DNA of 64,000 bases from Megamerina dolium (Eukaryota > Arthropoda > Insecta > Diptera > Megamerinidae): positions 37,787,757-37,851,756 of the forward strand of contig OY978528.1 of the NCBI GenBank assembly GCA_963854835.1, given 5' to 3'. Both the position numbers and the translations under genes were made by a program. The stretch's first letter is position 1, and every line of letters begins with the position of its first letter. The notes under the pieces are model-generated. The model made no database searches and was not told where the DNA came from. It was given only the letters and a program-made list of their open reading frames with translations. This document shows, piece after piece, positions 21,728 to 31,038 of this stretch.

Positions 21728-23888
21728 GATTTCCTTTAGATTAGATTTTTTTGTTACTGTGATATGAGTCTGACATTTTTTATGTACAATTTTTATGAAG
21801 AATCTTTCGTATTCCCCGTAATTTAAGTAAATTTGTTATAATAATTAATAGATTTTTCAGAGACAAATATATAGTTAAGATTATCTTCAAGTGCACTATG
21901 CACTGTTCCATCTGTGGAACGTATGTCTATTTCTTCCTCTTCATTCTCATTACGATCGTTTTCTTCTACCTCCTGATTATTAAATACGTTTACATTTTTG
22001 TAATTTTCTTCATCCGTTTTCAAATATCTACTTAAAGTATCTGCAACTACGTTATCTTTTCCCTTAATATAATTGATGTCAAAATCATATTCATTGAGAA
22101 GAATTTTCCATCTCTGCAGTTTCATATTCGGCTCTTTGATATTGTGTAACCAAATTAGAGGTTTGTGGTCAGTTTGTATTAAAAATTTTCGGTCATATAA
22201 ATAAGTGCGGAAATATTTCACAGACCAGACAACGGCAAGTGCTTCTTTTTCGATAGTTGAATACCGAATTTCATGATCAGACAAAGTGCGAGATGCATAA
22301 CATATTGGGTGGCCATTTTGACTGAGCACAGAACCAATTGCAAATTGAGATGCGTCTGTTGTAAGTGTAAATTTTTTATTAAAATTTGGTGATTGCAAAA
22401 CTGGTTCACTAGATATTAACTTTTTTAAAGTTTTAAAAGAATTCAAAAAATCGTTGCTTTTAAAGTCTAATGTTGCATTTTGTTTTAAAAGTCGAACCAT
22501 AGGATAAGCTACTTTTGCGTAGTCGCGTATAAATTTTCTGTAATAGCCAGTAATACCGAGGAATTGTTTGATTTCTTTTATATTAGTAGGTGGTTGCATT
22601 GCTTCAATTGCTTTTATTTTTGAGGGGTCAGGTTTGATACCATCACTCGACACAACATGACCTAAGAAATTTGTGGTTAATGCAGCAAATTGACATTTGT
22701 GAAATTGTATTTTCAAATTAGAAGCGCGCAGTGCGTTCAAGATTTTCTTAATAGATTCAATGTGCTCTTGAAAACTGCTTGAAAATATCAATATGTCGTC
22801 TAGGTAGACAACGCAAATCTTGTTTATGTAATCCCGCAAAACATGATTAATCAACCTTTGAAATGTTGCAGGTGCTATTTTGAGGCCAAAAGGCATACGA
22901 GTGAATTCATAATGGCCATCTGCAGTTGAAAAAGCTGTTTTGGCTCTATCGTCTGGATGAACTTCAATCTGATGAAAGCCTTTTGCGAGGTCAATTGTGC
23001 TAAAAAAACAACATTTTCCTAATTTATCAAATATCTCTTCAATATTTGGAATTGGATACTTATCATCAATCGTTTGCTCATTTAGTTTACGATAGTCGAT
23101 TACAATTCGCCATTTCGGTATCCCACTGTTATCGGCTTTTTTGGGTACAACCCATAAGGGGGAATTGTAAGGACTACTGCTAGGGACAATAATATTTTGC
23201 GTTAACATGTCTTGAATTTGTCGGTCTACTTCTGCGCGATGTACTACAGGATATCGATAAAGCTTGCTGTATATTGGAGTATCGGTTTTTGTTATTATTC
23301 TGTGTTGTATTTCATTGGTAAACGGTAAGTCGTCTCCATCTTTGTAAAAAAGGTCTTGGTAAGTATTCAAAATAGTTCGTAAAGTTTTCTCGTCAGTGGA
23401 ATTTAAATGTTTAGCAAAATGGATATGAATCGAATCAGTTTCTAATACTTCTTCGCAGGTAAGTATTTGCAATTGTTCATTTTTTAAATAATCGTCTACA
23501 GTTAGCTCTTCTTCTTCACTGAAATAAATTGGTAATGTTGCGTTTTCTGTTATTAATCTCCTATTCTTATAATCAATTATAGTATTTAGATTGATTAGAA
23601 CGTTGTTGCCTATAATCCCATCAAAATATTTGTGAAATGAAATTTCAAGGAAATTAACGAAATAATTATGTTTTTTAAATTCCTTAAAAAGCGGTATACT
23701 GTATTGAATATTCGTTGAAATATTTTTGCTCAAAACTTTTAAGTTAAGTGTAGGTGATTCTACTCTCCATTTTGGATTACAAAGGTTAGGGTTTATTATA
23801 CTAAACTCTGCACCTGTATCTATAATAAACTTGAGTTTCTTTATCTGTGTGTGTATTACTATATAGGGTAACTTTCTTGGGGGCCATC

Positions 23889-24866
23889 TTAAAAATTTTG
23901 GTCATTTTCGTTTACACCTATTTCCATTGATTCTATTGGGGGCTCGTTCTGAAAAAAACTGTGATTTTGATTACCATATAAATTTTGATTACTATTACTA
24001 TTGCGTTGAGTTAAATGGTTTGCTTGACTATTGTCCATTCTACGATTGTAATTTTGCGATCTGTTTGTTTGGTTACTGTTAGTGTAAGTTAATCTTGACT
24101 GTACAGAATTGTTTTGTTGAGGAATGTTATTACTCTGTTGTCTTTGTTGTTGCTCATATCTACCAATATTATTACTGTAATATTGTCTTTGCTGTTGGTT
24201 TGTATGGCTATTTCTGTTATATTCTCTCTGTTGTGAAACGTTCATACTGTTGCTTTGTATTTGTGAATTGTTGTTAAGAAATTTAGGTTGATTATTGTTA
24301 CACTTTAAATAACCGTTTGACTTTATAATATCAAAAGCTTCCTTTAAGTTTTTTGGATTTCTGCTAACGATTATGCTCTTCACAGGTTCGGGCAAACCAT
24401 GTTTAAAAGAATTTAGAGCAATTCTTGCGTTACTTTCACTATTAATCTCTGGAAATGTGTTATCACTAAAATATAATGCGTTATTTAAACGACACAAAAG
24501 GGTATTTAATTTGTTGTAAAAATTTTCGATTGTTGAATCACATCGGCAAACTCTAATTTTATCGATAAGTTCATCAACCGAATATTTTTCGCCATGGTTA
24601 TCGATTAATATTCGTTTAATTAGTGGCCAAGTATCAGCATTTCCATTGATAGGTAGTGATCTTCTTGCACTACCTATGATTTTATCCATAATATTACCCA
24701 TTAACAAAGTTTTAAAGTCTTGCGGAAAAGATTCCAAAATAGGAACCATTGAATCAATACGTTGTAAGAAATTACATAAAGCATCTCTATTTCCATCATA
24801 ATTAGGAATACTACTAAGATTAGTACAAATTAACTTAAATTTAATGTTAACATCTAGATCATCCAT
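23889..24866 (-). CDS. gag: Gypsy Gag protein (325 aa)
   Basis: Structural protein that packages the retrotransposon RNA in cytoplasmic particles. It has an intact frame from ATG at 24866-24864 to TAA at 23891-23889. Residues 1 to about 190 look like the alpha-helical gag/capsid of the gypsy/17.6 group (FLQRIDSMVPIL, then FKHGLPEPVKSII near the end). Residues from about 190 on are extremely Asn/Gln-rich, with many RQ, QQQ and NN runs. No CCHC zinc knuckle is seen, as in many insect gypsy-type elements where a basic or Q-rich tail replaces it. Its last codons overlap the pol frame by 13 nt. Confidence 0.85.
   Translation of the reverse strand: MDDLDVNIKFKLICTNLSSIPNYDGNRDALCNFLQRIDSMVPILESFPQDFKTLLMGNIMDKIIGSARRSLPINGNADTWPLIKRILIDNHGEKYSVDELIDKIRVCRCDSTIENFYNKLNTLLCRLNNALYFSDNTFPEINSESNARIALNSFKHGLPEPVKSIIVSRNPKNLKEAFDIIKSNGYLKCNNNQPKFLNNNSQIQSNSMNVSQQREYNRNSHTNQQQRQYYSNNIGRYEQQQRQQSNNIPQQNNSVQSRLTYTNSNQTNRSQNYNRRMDNSQANHLTQRNSNSNQNLYGNQNHSFFQNEPPIESMEIGVNENDQNF
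23892..23898 (-). promoter_or_regulatory. Likely -1 ribosomal frameshift site between gag and pol
   Basis: The last two sense codons of gag before its TAA form A AAT TTT in the gag frame, the canonical X XXY YYZ shape. The pol frame is -1 relative to gag. It is open only from 23901 leftward (a TGA in the pol frame sits at 23904-23902), so any shift must occur in the 13 nt that contain this heptamer. No downstream structure was evaluated. Confidence 0.65.
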
Positions 24867-25215
24867 GTTCGTCTTCTTCTGTTTGTATCCGGTTGCTTGT
24901 TAATATTACGATGCTGTACTCTCAGCTTTTCTTTGCTGCACTCGTTGCTTTGTTATATGTTACCTCAGGTTAGCTGTAGGTGTACTATGCAAATTCGCCA
25001 CGTGTAGAATGATTTTTCTTCTCCTCTTTGGCTTATATTTGTTTTTCACGAAATCCACGTGGATGATGTATTGTGTTGTTTTTGTAATATAACGGGTTAA
25101 TTGTACAAATGATGTCGAAATTTGTTGTTGTTTTGCAGTTTAATAACTAAAAGTTTAAAGTGTTTCTGAATATAAGTGTTTTATAAATTTCTGCACTTGC
25201 TCGGTTAATCCATTT

Positions 25216-26829
25216 TTATACCCTGCATAATGCAATATGCATGGTATATTCATTTCGGTCAGATGTTTGTGTCCACTTGAAGGAATCTCCGGAGATATAG
25301 ACATAGATATATATTCGTGATCAGCGTCGATTAAATTTTCGATTTAACGATGTCCGTCCGTCCGTCCGTCCGTCCGTCCGTCTGTCTGTCACCTGGCTGG
25401 TTCGCACGATAACTTGAGTAAATATTGAGCTATTTCGATGAAATTTGGCATAAGTAATCTATGATCCAAGGGTACGGAGGGGATTGATATTGGGCAAGAT
25501 CGGTCAATAACCACGCCCACACCAAGCATTCAAAGCGACTAACCTCGAAATTTTCAAAATCTTTAACTTGCTATAACTCACATAATATACCACTTGAGAC
25601 AACAATATTTGGCACATAGACTTATATTATACTACTATATAACCTCGCCAAAAATGGTTGAGCCACGCCTACTTTTTAGCGCAGCTCTCATACAAAGTGT
25701 CTGTACTGCTTTAAAATTGAAACAGCTGTAACTTCTACAATCTTCTGTCCAAAATAACCATAATTGACACTTAGATTAACATGGTAGTCGGAAATAATCT
25801 GCCAGAAAATCAGTGTGCCACGCCCACTCCTTCATGGGTCTGCCATACAAAGTTGCCGAAATTAAAAAAAATGTTACCGGTTATAACTTGCAAACTATTC
25901 ATCCTAGAATAACGAGATTTAAGGTGTGGATTAGTATTGTACGAGCAACTAGGTTTACAGGAAATGGGCGCACCATACGCACTGTTTATTGTAGCCCCCA
26001 TACAAAATGACTGAAATTCTTTTAAATTGAAACACCCGTAACTTCGGCAATCTTCTGTCTAGAATAACCATAATTGACACTTAGATTAATATCGTAGTCG
26101 GAAATAATCTGCCAGAAAATGAGTGTGCCACGCCCACTCCTTCATGGGTCTGCCATACAAAGTTGCCGAAATTAAAAAAAATGTTACCGGTTATAACTTG
26201 CAAACTATTCATCCTAGAATAACGAGATTTAAGGTGTGGATTAGTATTGTACGAGCAACTAGGTTTACAGGAAATGGGCGCACCATACGCACTGTTTATT
26301 GTAGCCCCCATACAAAATGACTGAAATTCTTTTAAATTGAAACACCCGTAACTTCGGCAATCTTCTGTCTAGAATAACCATAATTGACACTTAGATTAAT
26401 ATCGTAGTCAGAAATAATCTGGCAAAAAATCAGCGTACCACGCCCACTTCTTATTGGGGCTCCCATACAAAGTTGCGAAAATTTTTAAAAATTTAAACCG
26501 CTATAACTTATGAACTATTCAACGTAGGACAAACAAATTTAAGGTGTGGATTAATATTGAAAAATTAATTGGATTTACAAGAAAGAGGTAAGCCACGCCA
26601 ACTTTTTATTTAGCTCCCATACTAAGTCTCAGAATTATCTTAAAAACCTCCTTTAAATTATCCCTTTTAGAACTCTCATAACATACAAAGTACTTCGTCA
26701 AAGTCAACCATATTTCGAGTGTAAATTAGTAGTATATGCAAAAATTGTTTTTCAAAAAGTGGAAATAAAAGAAAAAGATGGATATTCGAGTAAACTTTTT
26801 ATATATATATCTACATATGCAGGGTATAA
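25216..26829. mobile_element. Unclassified repeat inserted in the Gypsy leader, 14-bp terminal inverted repeats
   Basis: Starts TTATACCCTGCATA (25216-25229) and ends with its exact reverse complement TATGCAGGGTATAA (26816-26829). Inside are a (TCCG/TCTG)n run (25351-25390) and repeated 'ccacgcccac' plus 'cccatacaaa' blocks. A 310-bp segment is duplicated in tandem (see 25741-26360). No transposase is visible. Relatives in this window lie at 13900-14430 and 57340-57960. It interrupts the retrotransposon leader, so it came in after the Gypsy insertion or travelled with it. Confidence 0.65.
25741..26360. repeat. 310-bp tandem duplication
   Basis: Units 25741-26050 and 26051-26360 are almost identical: only a handful of differences, most near the start of unit 1. 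A diverged partial third unit follows (26361 to about 26560). The near-identity indicates a recent duplication. Confidence 0.9.
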
Positions 26830-27195
26830 TTTGGTCGGCCCCAGCCGACTGTAAGGAGATTTTTATTCAATAGTTTTAGTGTATTAGACACATATGTATG
26901 AGTACACGTATTATTTAGTTTTTGGTAATTTAAGAAAATGTCAAATTTGTATGTAGTTTAACAAAATTTTAGTTGGTATAATGAGTTCTTTACGAACGTT
27001 TTTGTTCTTATTTTATCTTTCAGAAATAATCACTTAAGTGTATTTTGAACAGTGTCCTTTTTATTATGTTGTTAAAACTTTGTATTTTTCTTTTTCTTTT
27101 CGAAAAAGTTCTTTCCGAGCTTTCTTTTTTTTTTCACACGTATGAAACACGTTTTTTTTTTTTTTTTATTTTTTTATTTTACCAATGCGTTTTTG

Positions 27196-27213
27196 TTCGC
27201 GTCCGACTGCGCC
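27196..27213 (-). promoter_or_regulatory. Primer-binding site of the Gypsy element
   Basis: Directly inside the 5' LTR the minus strand reads GGCGCAGTCGG. With the last T of the LTR this gives TGGCGCAGTCGG, which from memory matches the tRNA-Ser-type primer site of the 17.6/297 group. The match stops after about 12 nt. Confidence 0.7.
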
Positions 27214-27438
27214 AGTAATAAAGATCGAAGTTGATTCTTCGAGTACCAGGTTTATTATGCTTTATGCTTCAAATTTGGGCTTACATCAAAGTCTTACAAA
27301 CTAAAAGCTGAAAACTAGAGAGCTTAAATCAGCGACATAAAGAGATAAACAAAGAGAATGCATTGTAAGAGCAAAGTATGTACATATATCTAGTGATAAT
27401 AAGTAGTGGTGAGATCGATATGTGGATCGATATGTAAC

Positions 27439-27439
<1 letters not shown>
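27214..27439 (-). repeat. 5' LTR of the Gypsy element (226 bp)
   Basis: Minus-strand start AGTTACATATCG, end TTTATTACT. It is nearly identical to the 3' LTR except for about two substitutions, a 1-bp indel and an extra block (cgacataaagagataaac, near 27331-27350) that the other LTR lacks. Confidence 0.93.

Positions 27440-27501
<62 letters not shown>
27440..27501. repeat. (TA)n microsatellite between Gypsy element and SINE
   Basis: Almost pure TA. It is the right half of the array split by the Gypsy insertion. Confidence 0.95.
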
Positions 27502-27504
<3 letters not shown>

Positions 27505-27858
27505 GGTGCCGTAGCTCAGTGGTTAGTGTGTTCGCCTTCTGATCTGTAGGTCGTGGTTCAATACCAGGCTGATGCATAACAAATTTTATATCGAAAAGAT
27601 TTTTCTTTCGAATGGTACCCACCTGTCGGCAAGCAATTGGCAATTCTTCCGACAGTAACAACTTGCCATGAAAAAGCTTCTAAAAAGAACTCTGTGACAA
27701 AGCTCAGAAAAAGTGATGTCACAAGTGTTCTGCCGTTCGGAACCGGCTAAAATAAGTAGGTCCATTCTAATACTGTCCAAAATTTAAGACGCACAACAGT
27801 AATAGAAGTGAAGCTCGGCCAATGAGCCCTTTGGGGCTTTAAGTGCCACATATTTATT

Positions 27859-27863
<5 letters not shown>
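27502..27863 (+). mobile_element. tRNA-derived SINE, full-length copy 1
   Basis: Begins GTGGGTGCCGTAGCTCAGTG. A box TAGCTCAGTGG at 27512-27522 (consensus TRGYNNARNGG). B box GGTTCAATACC at 27555-27565 (consensus GGTTCRANNCC). These are internal RNA polymerase III promoter elements. A body of about 270 bp with no coding content follows, ending 'ccctttggggctttaagtgccacatatttatta'. It is flanked on both sides by (TA)n. It is about 90% or more identical by eye to copy 2 at 47973. Confidence 0.85.
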
Positions 27864-27909
<46 letters not shown>

Positions 27910-27955
27910 GTATGTATATATATATGTATATATATATATACATATATATAAGTTA
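27864..27955. repeat. (TA)n microsatellite
   Basis: TA array with a few TGTATG interruptions, directly behind the SINE tail. Confidence 0.95.
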
Positions 27956-28322
27956 ATGGTGACCATAGCTTAACTGAGCGAAAGAAAATTTTGAAATTTT
28001 GATTTGGAAAACGCAGAAAAACTCGGAGCGCCATCAAAGTTTGAGGATGAAGAATTGTAGGCAAGGTTCGCTGAAGATCCATCACAAACGTAAGATGAAC
28101 TCGCAAAAACACTTGGAGTCACTCAGCCGACAATTTTCCATTGTTTAAACGAAATGGGAATGATCGGAAAGGTAGGAAATTGGGTGCCGTATGAACTGAA
28201 GCCAAGAGACGTCGAACTCCGTTTTTGCACGTGTGAACAACTGCTCCAACGGCAAAAAAGAAAGGTATTTTTGCATCGAATTGTGAGCATTGCGAGAAAA
28301 ATGGCCGTAATACGCCGATAAA
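27956..28322 (+). pseudogene. Mauritiana-type (Mos1-like) mariner transposase fragment
   Basis: On the plus strand: DFDLENAEKLGAPSKFEDEE, then DELAKTLGVTQPTIF (helix-turn-helix), NEMGMIGKVGNWVPYELKPR, and LLQRQKRKVFLHRIV. In mauritiana mariners this is the link between the DNA-binding domains and the first catalytic Asp. The fragment stops just where the GDEKW motif should begin. Two TA(A/G) stops (in DEEL-stop and SQT-stop) break it. No ITRs were found; (TA)n arrays lie on both sides. Confidence 0.75.
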
Positions 28323-28344
28323 CACGATATCATATCATATACAT

Positions 28345-28351
28345 ATATATC

Positions 28352-28426
<75 letters not shown>

Positions 28427-28433
28427 ATATATA
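28345..28433. repeat. (TA)n microsatellite
   Basis: TA array abutting the left end of the DD41D element. Confidence 0.9.
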
Positions 28434-29663
28434 GCGTGATCCATTTCGAGGTTCCCGATTTTTTAAAGAAAAAAACAGAAAATTCAAATTGAATGGGGAA
28501 TGTTTATTATCATTTGAAAGAACATTCTTTGGCATTTATATTTTGAACAGTATGTCTTTAAAATGTTGGCCGCGGCTACGTCTCAGATGGTCCATCCGTT
28601 GAGTCCAATTTTCGATGACTCATTCGAACATTTCGACTGGTAACTGGCGAATGACATGCGTGATGTTTTGCTCCAAGGCCTGAATCGAAGCGGATTTGTC
28701 CGCATAAACTTTAGACTTCCCCACAGGAAAAAGTCTAACGGTGTGATATCACACGATCTTGGTGGCCAATCGACCGGCCCAAAACGTGAAATTATCTGCT
28801 CACCGAAGTGTTCTCTCAATAAATCCATTGATTGATGCTATGTGTGGGAAGTTGCGCCGTCTTGTTGAAACCAAATATCGCCAAGATCACGAGCTTCAAT
28901 TTCAGGCATCAAATAGTCGGATATCATGGCACGATAACGGTGCCATTGACGGTTACGTTCTCACCGCCATCATTTTTGAAGAAATATGGACCGATGATTC
29001 CACCGGCCCACAAACCACACCAAACCGTTGTTTTTTCTGGATGAAGTGGCAGCTGTTGAATGTCTTCAGGTTGATCTTCGTCCCAAATGCGGCAGTTTTG
29101 CTTGTCGGATCTTCTTGGAACTTTTCAAGAGCCCATAGAGCGAAGCGATATCGCTTGGGAAGGTCGGGCGGCTTCAGTTCTTGCACAAGCTGTATTTTGT
29201 ACGCTTTCAATTTAAGATCTCGACGTAAAATGCGCCAAGTCGTTCCATACGTCAGTTCGAGTTGCTGCGAACGGCGCCGAATCGACTCTCCACGGTCTTC
29301 ATGTACACTCTCAGCTACGGCTGCTATATTTCCTTCATTGCGTGCTGGATGTGGTCTATTCGGTCGAATATTATCCAATAATGAATGCTGGGTCTCAAGA
29401 TGGGTGATGGTGTTGCGAATAGTACGCTCAATAGGCCGATTATGTTGACCATAAGTTGAGCGAAGTGGACGGAACACATTCCTCACAGAACGTGAATTTT
29501 CGTAATAAAGTTGAACGATTTGTAAACGTTGTTCAGGAGTAAGTCTTTCCATGATGAAATGTCAAACAATACTAAACAAAAATAACATGACAGCATGGCA
29601 CGACTCACACGTGATCTGTCAAAAAAAGGCTATTGAAAAAAGTATGTCTACTTGGATCACCCA
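28434..29663 (-). mobile_element. DD41D mariner-family element, decayed copy
   Basis: The left end GCGTGATCCA and the reverse complement of the right end GGGTGATCCA form short worn inverted repeats. The left flank is TA; the right flank is AATATA, so the second TA has mutated. The 1230 bp contain a transposase of the same family as the element at 39362-40667. Confidence 0.75.
28583..29552 (-). pseudogene. DD41D transposase, broken
   Basis: Starts at ATG 29552 (MERLTPEQRLQIVQLYYENS, a DUF4817-type helix-turn-helix). It runs open through RRRSQQLELTYGTTWRILRR and KIQLVQELK to about 28953. The second catalytic Asp (FQQDGATSH, near 28880) and the third (DITPLDFFLW, near 28740) are readable in later frames. 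Counting codons between these Asps gives 41, including one TAG. The first Asp region (FSDEAHF in the sister copy) is damaged. Several frameshifts make it inactive. Confidence 0.8.
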
Positions 29664-29758
29664 ATATATATGATTTTATAAGGCGACCATGTCAAGTCAC
29701 TTATTACTAACATAAAATAGAACGTAGGCAGAGGACATCAACATATTTGCGCTCCTTG

Positions 29759-31038
29759 TACGAAGGCAGTCCCACAACTACCCGACCTGACGTATAGAAG
29801 GCGGCAGTAGTTTGAAGAAATTTACTTTGGTGAAAAGTGGCAACCTTATAAATCATACCTTTTAAGTTTCAAGGCGCCACGTTGTTTAGTATTTCGTTTG
29901 GAGCCATTGAAAGTTAACGACCTCAGTGAATTTGTAAACATGGAAAAAAATGGTCACCGTTATGTAATTCAATACTTTCATATGAAAGGTCTCAGTCCAA
30001 CGAATATTAAAGCCTAACTAGATTCTACTCTGGGGGAGTCTGCTTCTTCGTTTACGACCATAAAATATTGGGTGCCAGAGTTTAAACGAGGTCGTACAAG
30101 CTGCCAAGACGAACATTGTAGTGGTCGAACAATTGAGGTGGCCACGGCAGAAACGGTTAAGAAAATCCACAAAATGGTATTGGATGATCGCCGGCTGAAG
30201 GTGCGTGAACTAGGTGAAATTACAGGCATTTCAAAAAGTGCTATACATCGTATATTGACCGAAAATTTGGAGAATAAAAAGCCGTGTGCAAGATGGGTGC
30301 AGCATTTGCTCACAATAGAACAAAAACAACGTCGTGAAGATGTTTCTATAGAGTGTTTGGCGATGTTTCACAGTAATAAAGCCGAGTTTTTGCGTCGATT
30401 CGTAACCATGGATGAGACATGGGTCCACCACTTCACACGTGAGACAATTGATTAGTCAAAACTATGGACTGAAAGGGGAGAATCGTGTTCAAAGAAGGCG
30501 AAAACAGTTCCATCTGAAGGCAAGGTTATGATATCTATTTTTTGGGATGCACGTGGGATAATTTTTATTGATCTTCAAAAAGGAAAAACAATCAACGTCG
30601 AGTAGTATGCTAATTTGTTGCACCATTTAAGTGATGAAATTAAAGAAAAGTGGCCGGATTTGGCAAAAAAAAAGTGTTGTTTCATCAAGACAATGCACCA
30701 ATTCACACATCCGCTATTGCGATGGCCAAAATCAATGAGTTAAAGGTCGAATTGTTTCAGCCCGCACCTTACTGGACAGATTTAGCTCCTTTGGATTATT
30801 TTCTATTTCCAAATTTGTGGTAGAAGATTTGCAAACAATAAAGAGGTGGAGTCTGCGGTAGATGGCTATTTTAATGAGTTCGACAGTTCATACTACAAAC
30901 AGAGTATCGAAGCTATAGAATATCGCTGGGAAAAATGTATACAGCTAAAACGAGATTATGTTGGGAAATACAGAAACATTTTCCCAAATTTGTTGTGTTT
31001 TCTTTGTTAAGTCGGGTAGTTCTGGAACGGCCCTAGTA
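29759..31038 (+). mobile_element. Mariner element (mariner 3) with both ITRs and TA duplication
   Basis: The left end (29761-29790) and right end (31007-31036) are inverted repeats sharing AACTACCCGAC..A and an imperfect outer part. TA flanks both (29759-29760 and 31037-31038). The length of 1276 bp is normal for mariner. Confidence 0.88.
29940..31010 (+). pseudogene. Mariner 3 transposase, several stops and frameshifts
   Basis: Starts MEKNGHRYVIQYFHMKGLSP. The longest open stretch (30072-30455) covers both helix-turn-helix parts (GRTIEVATAETVKKIHKMVL, ITGISKSAIHRIL) and the first catalytic Asp in TMDETWVHHF. The second (HQDNAP, near 30690) and third Asp (LAPLDYF, near 30790) are in other frames; 34 codons separate them, giving DD34D. 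Lesions include TAA near 30016, TAG near 30454, TAG near 30604, and an indel in the A-run near 30665. The stop codon falls inside the 3' ITR. Confidence 0.87.

Larger units (their letters stand above)
20606..23901 (-). pseudogene. pol: Gypsy Pol polyprotein, with one frameshift and one nonsense codon
   Basis: Order: aspartic protease (IIDTGAEFSII, near 23830-23800); reverse transcriptase with IDYRKLNEQ, FSTIDLAKGFHQI and catalytic YLDD; RNase H with TTDASQFAIG, YSTIEKEALA and TDHKPL; then integrase. The frame is open from 23901 to a TAA at 21825-21823. It is then lost by a small indel near 21825-21835 and resumes in another frame (YGEYERFF...) into integrase. A TAG at 20906-20904 interrupts the C-terminal tail, which would otherwise run to a TAA at 20608-20606. 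Protease, RT and RNase H motifs look intact. Confidence 0.88.
20328..27439 (-). mobile_element. Complete Ty3/Gypsy LTR retrotransposon
   Basis: Two LTRs (27214-27439 and 20328-20537), a primer-binding site, gag, pol (protease, RT, RNase H, integrase) and a polypurine tract are all present in order on the minus strand. The LTRs begin AGT and end ACT, as in the Drosophila gypsy/17.6 group. ATAT flanks both sides (20324-20327 and 27440-27443), the 4-bp duplication usual for this group, though uninformative inside (TA)n. There is no env-like frame after integrase. The 7112 bp include a later 1.6 kb insertion (25216-26829) in the leader. Confidence 0.93.

Noticed and set aside
25351..25390. (TCCG)n run as a CRISPR-like or regulatory array
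   Set aside because: A 4-bp microsatellite typical of this dispersed repeat family in flies; no spacers. No CRISPR, rRNA or bacterial-type feature exists in the window.
27502..27575. tRNA gene
   Set aside because: The A and B boxes are good, but the sequence does not close into a cloverleaf with an acceptor stem. The same unit recurs with a 270-bp non-tRNA body, so it is a SINE.
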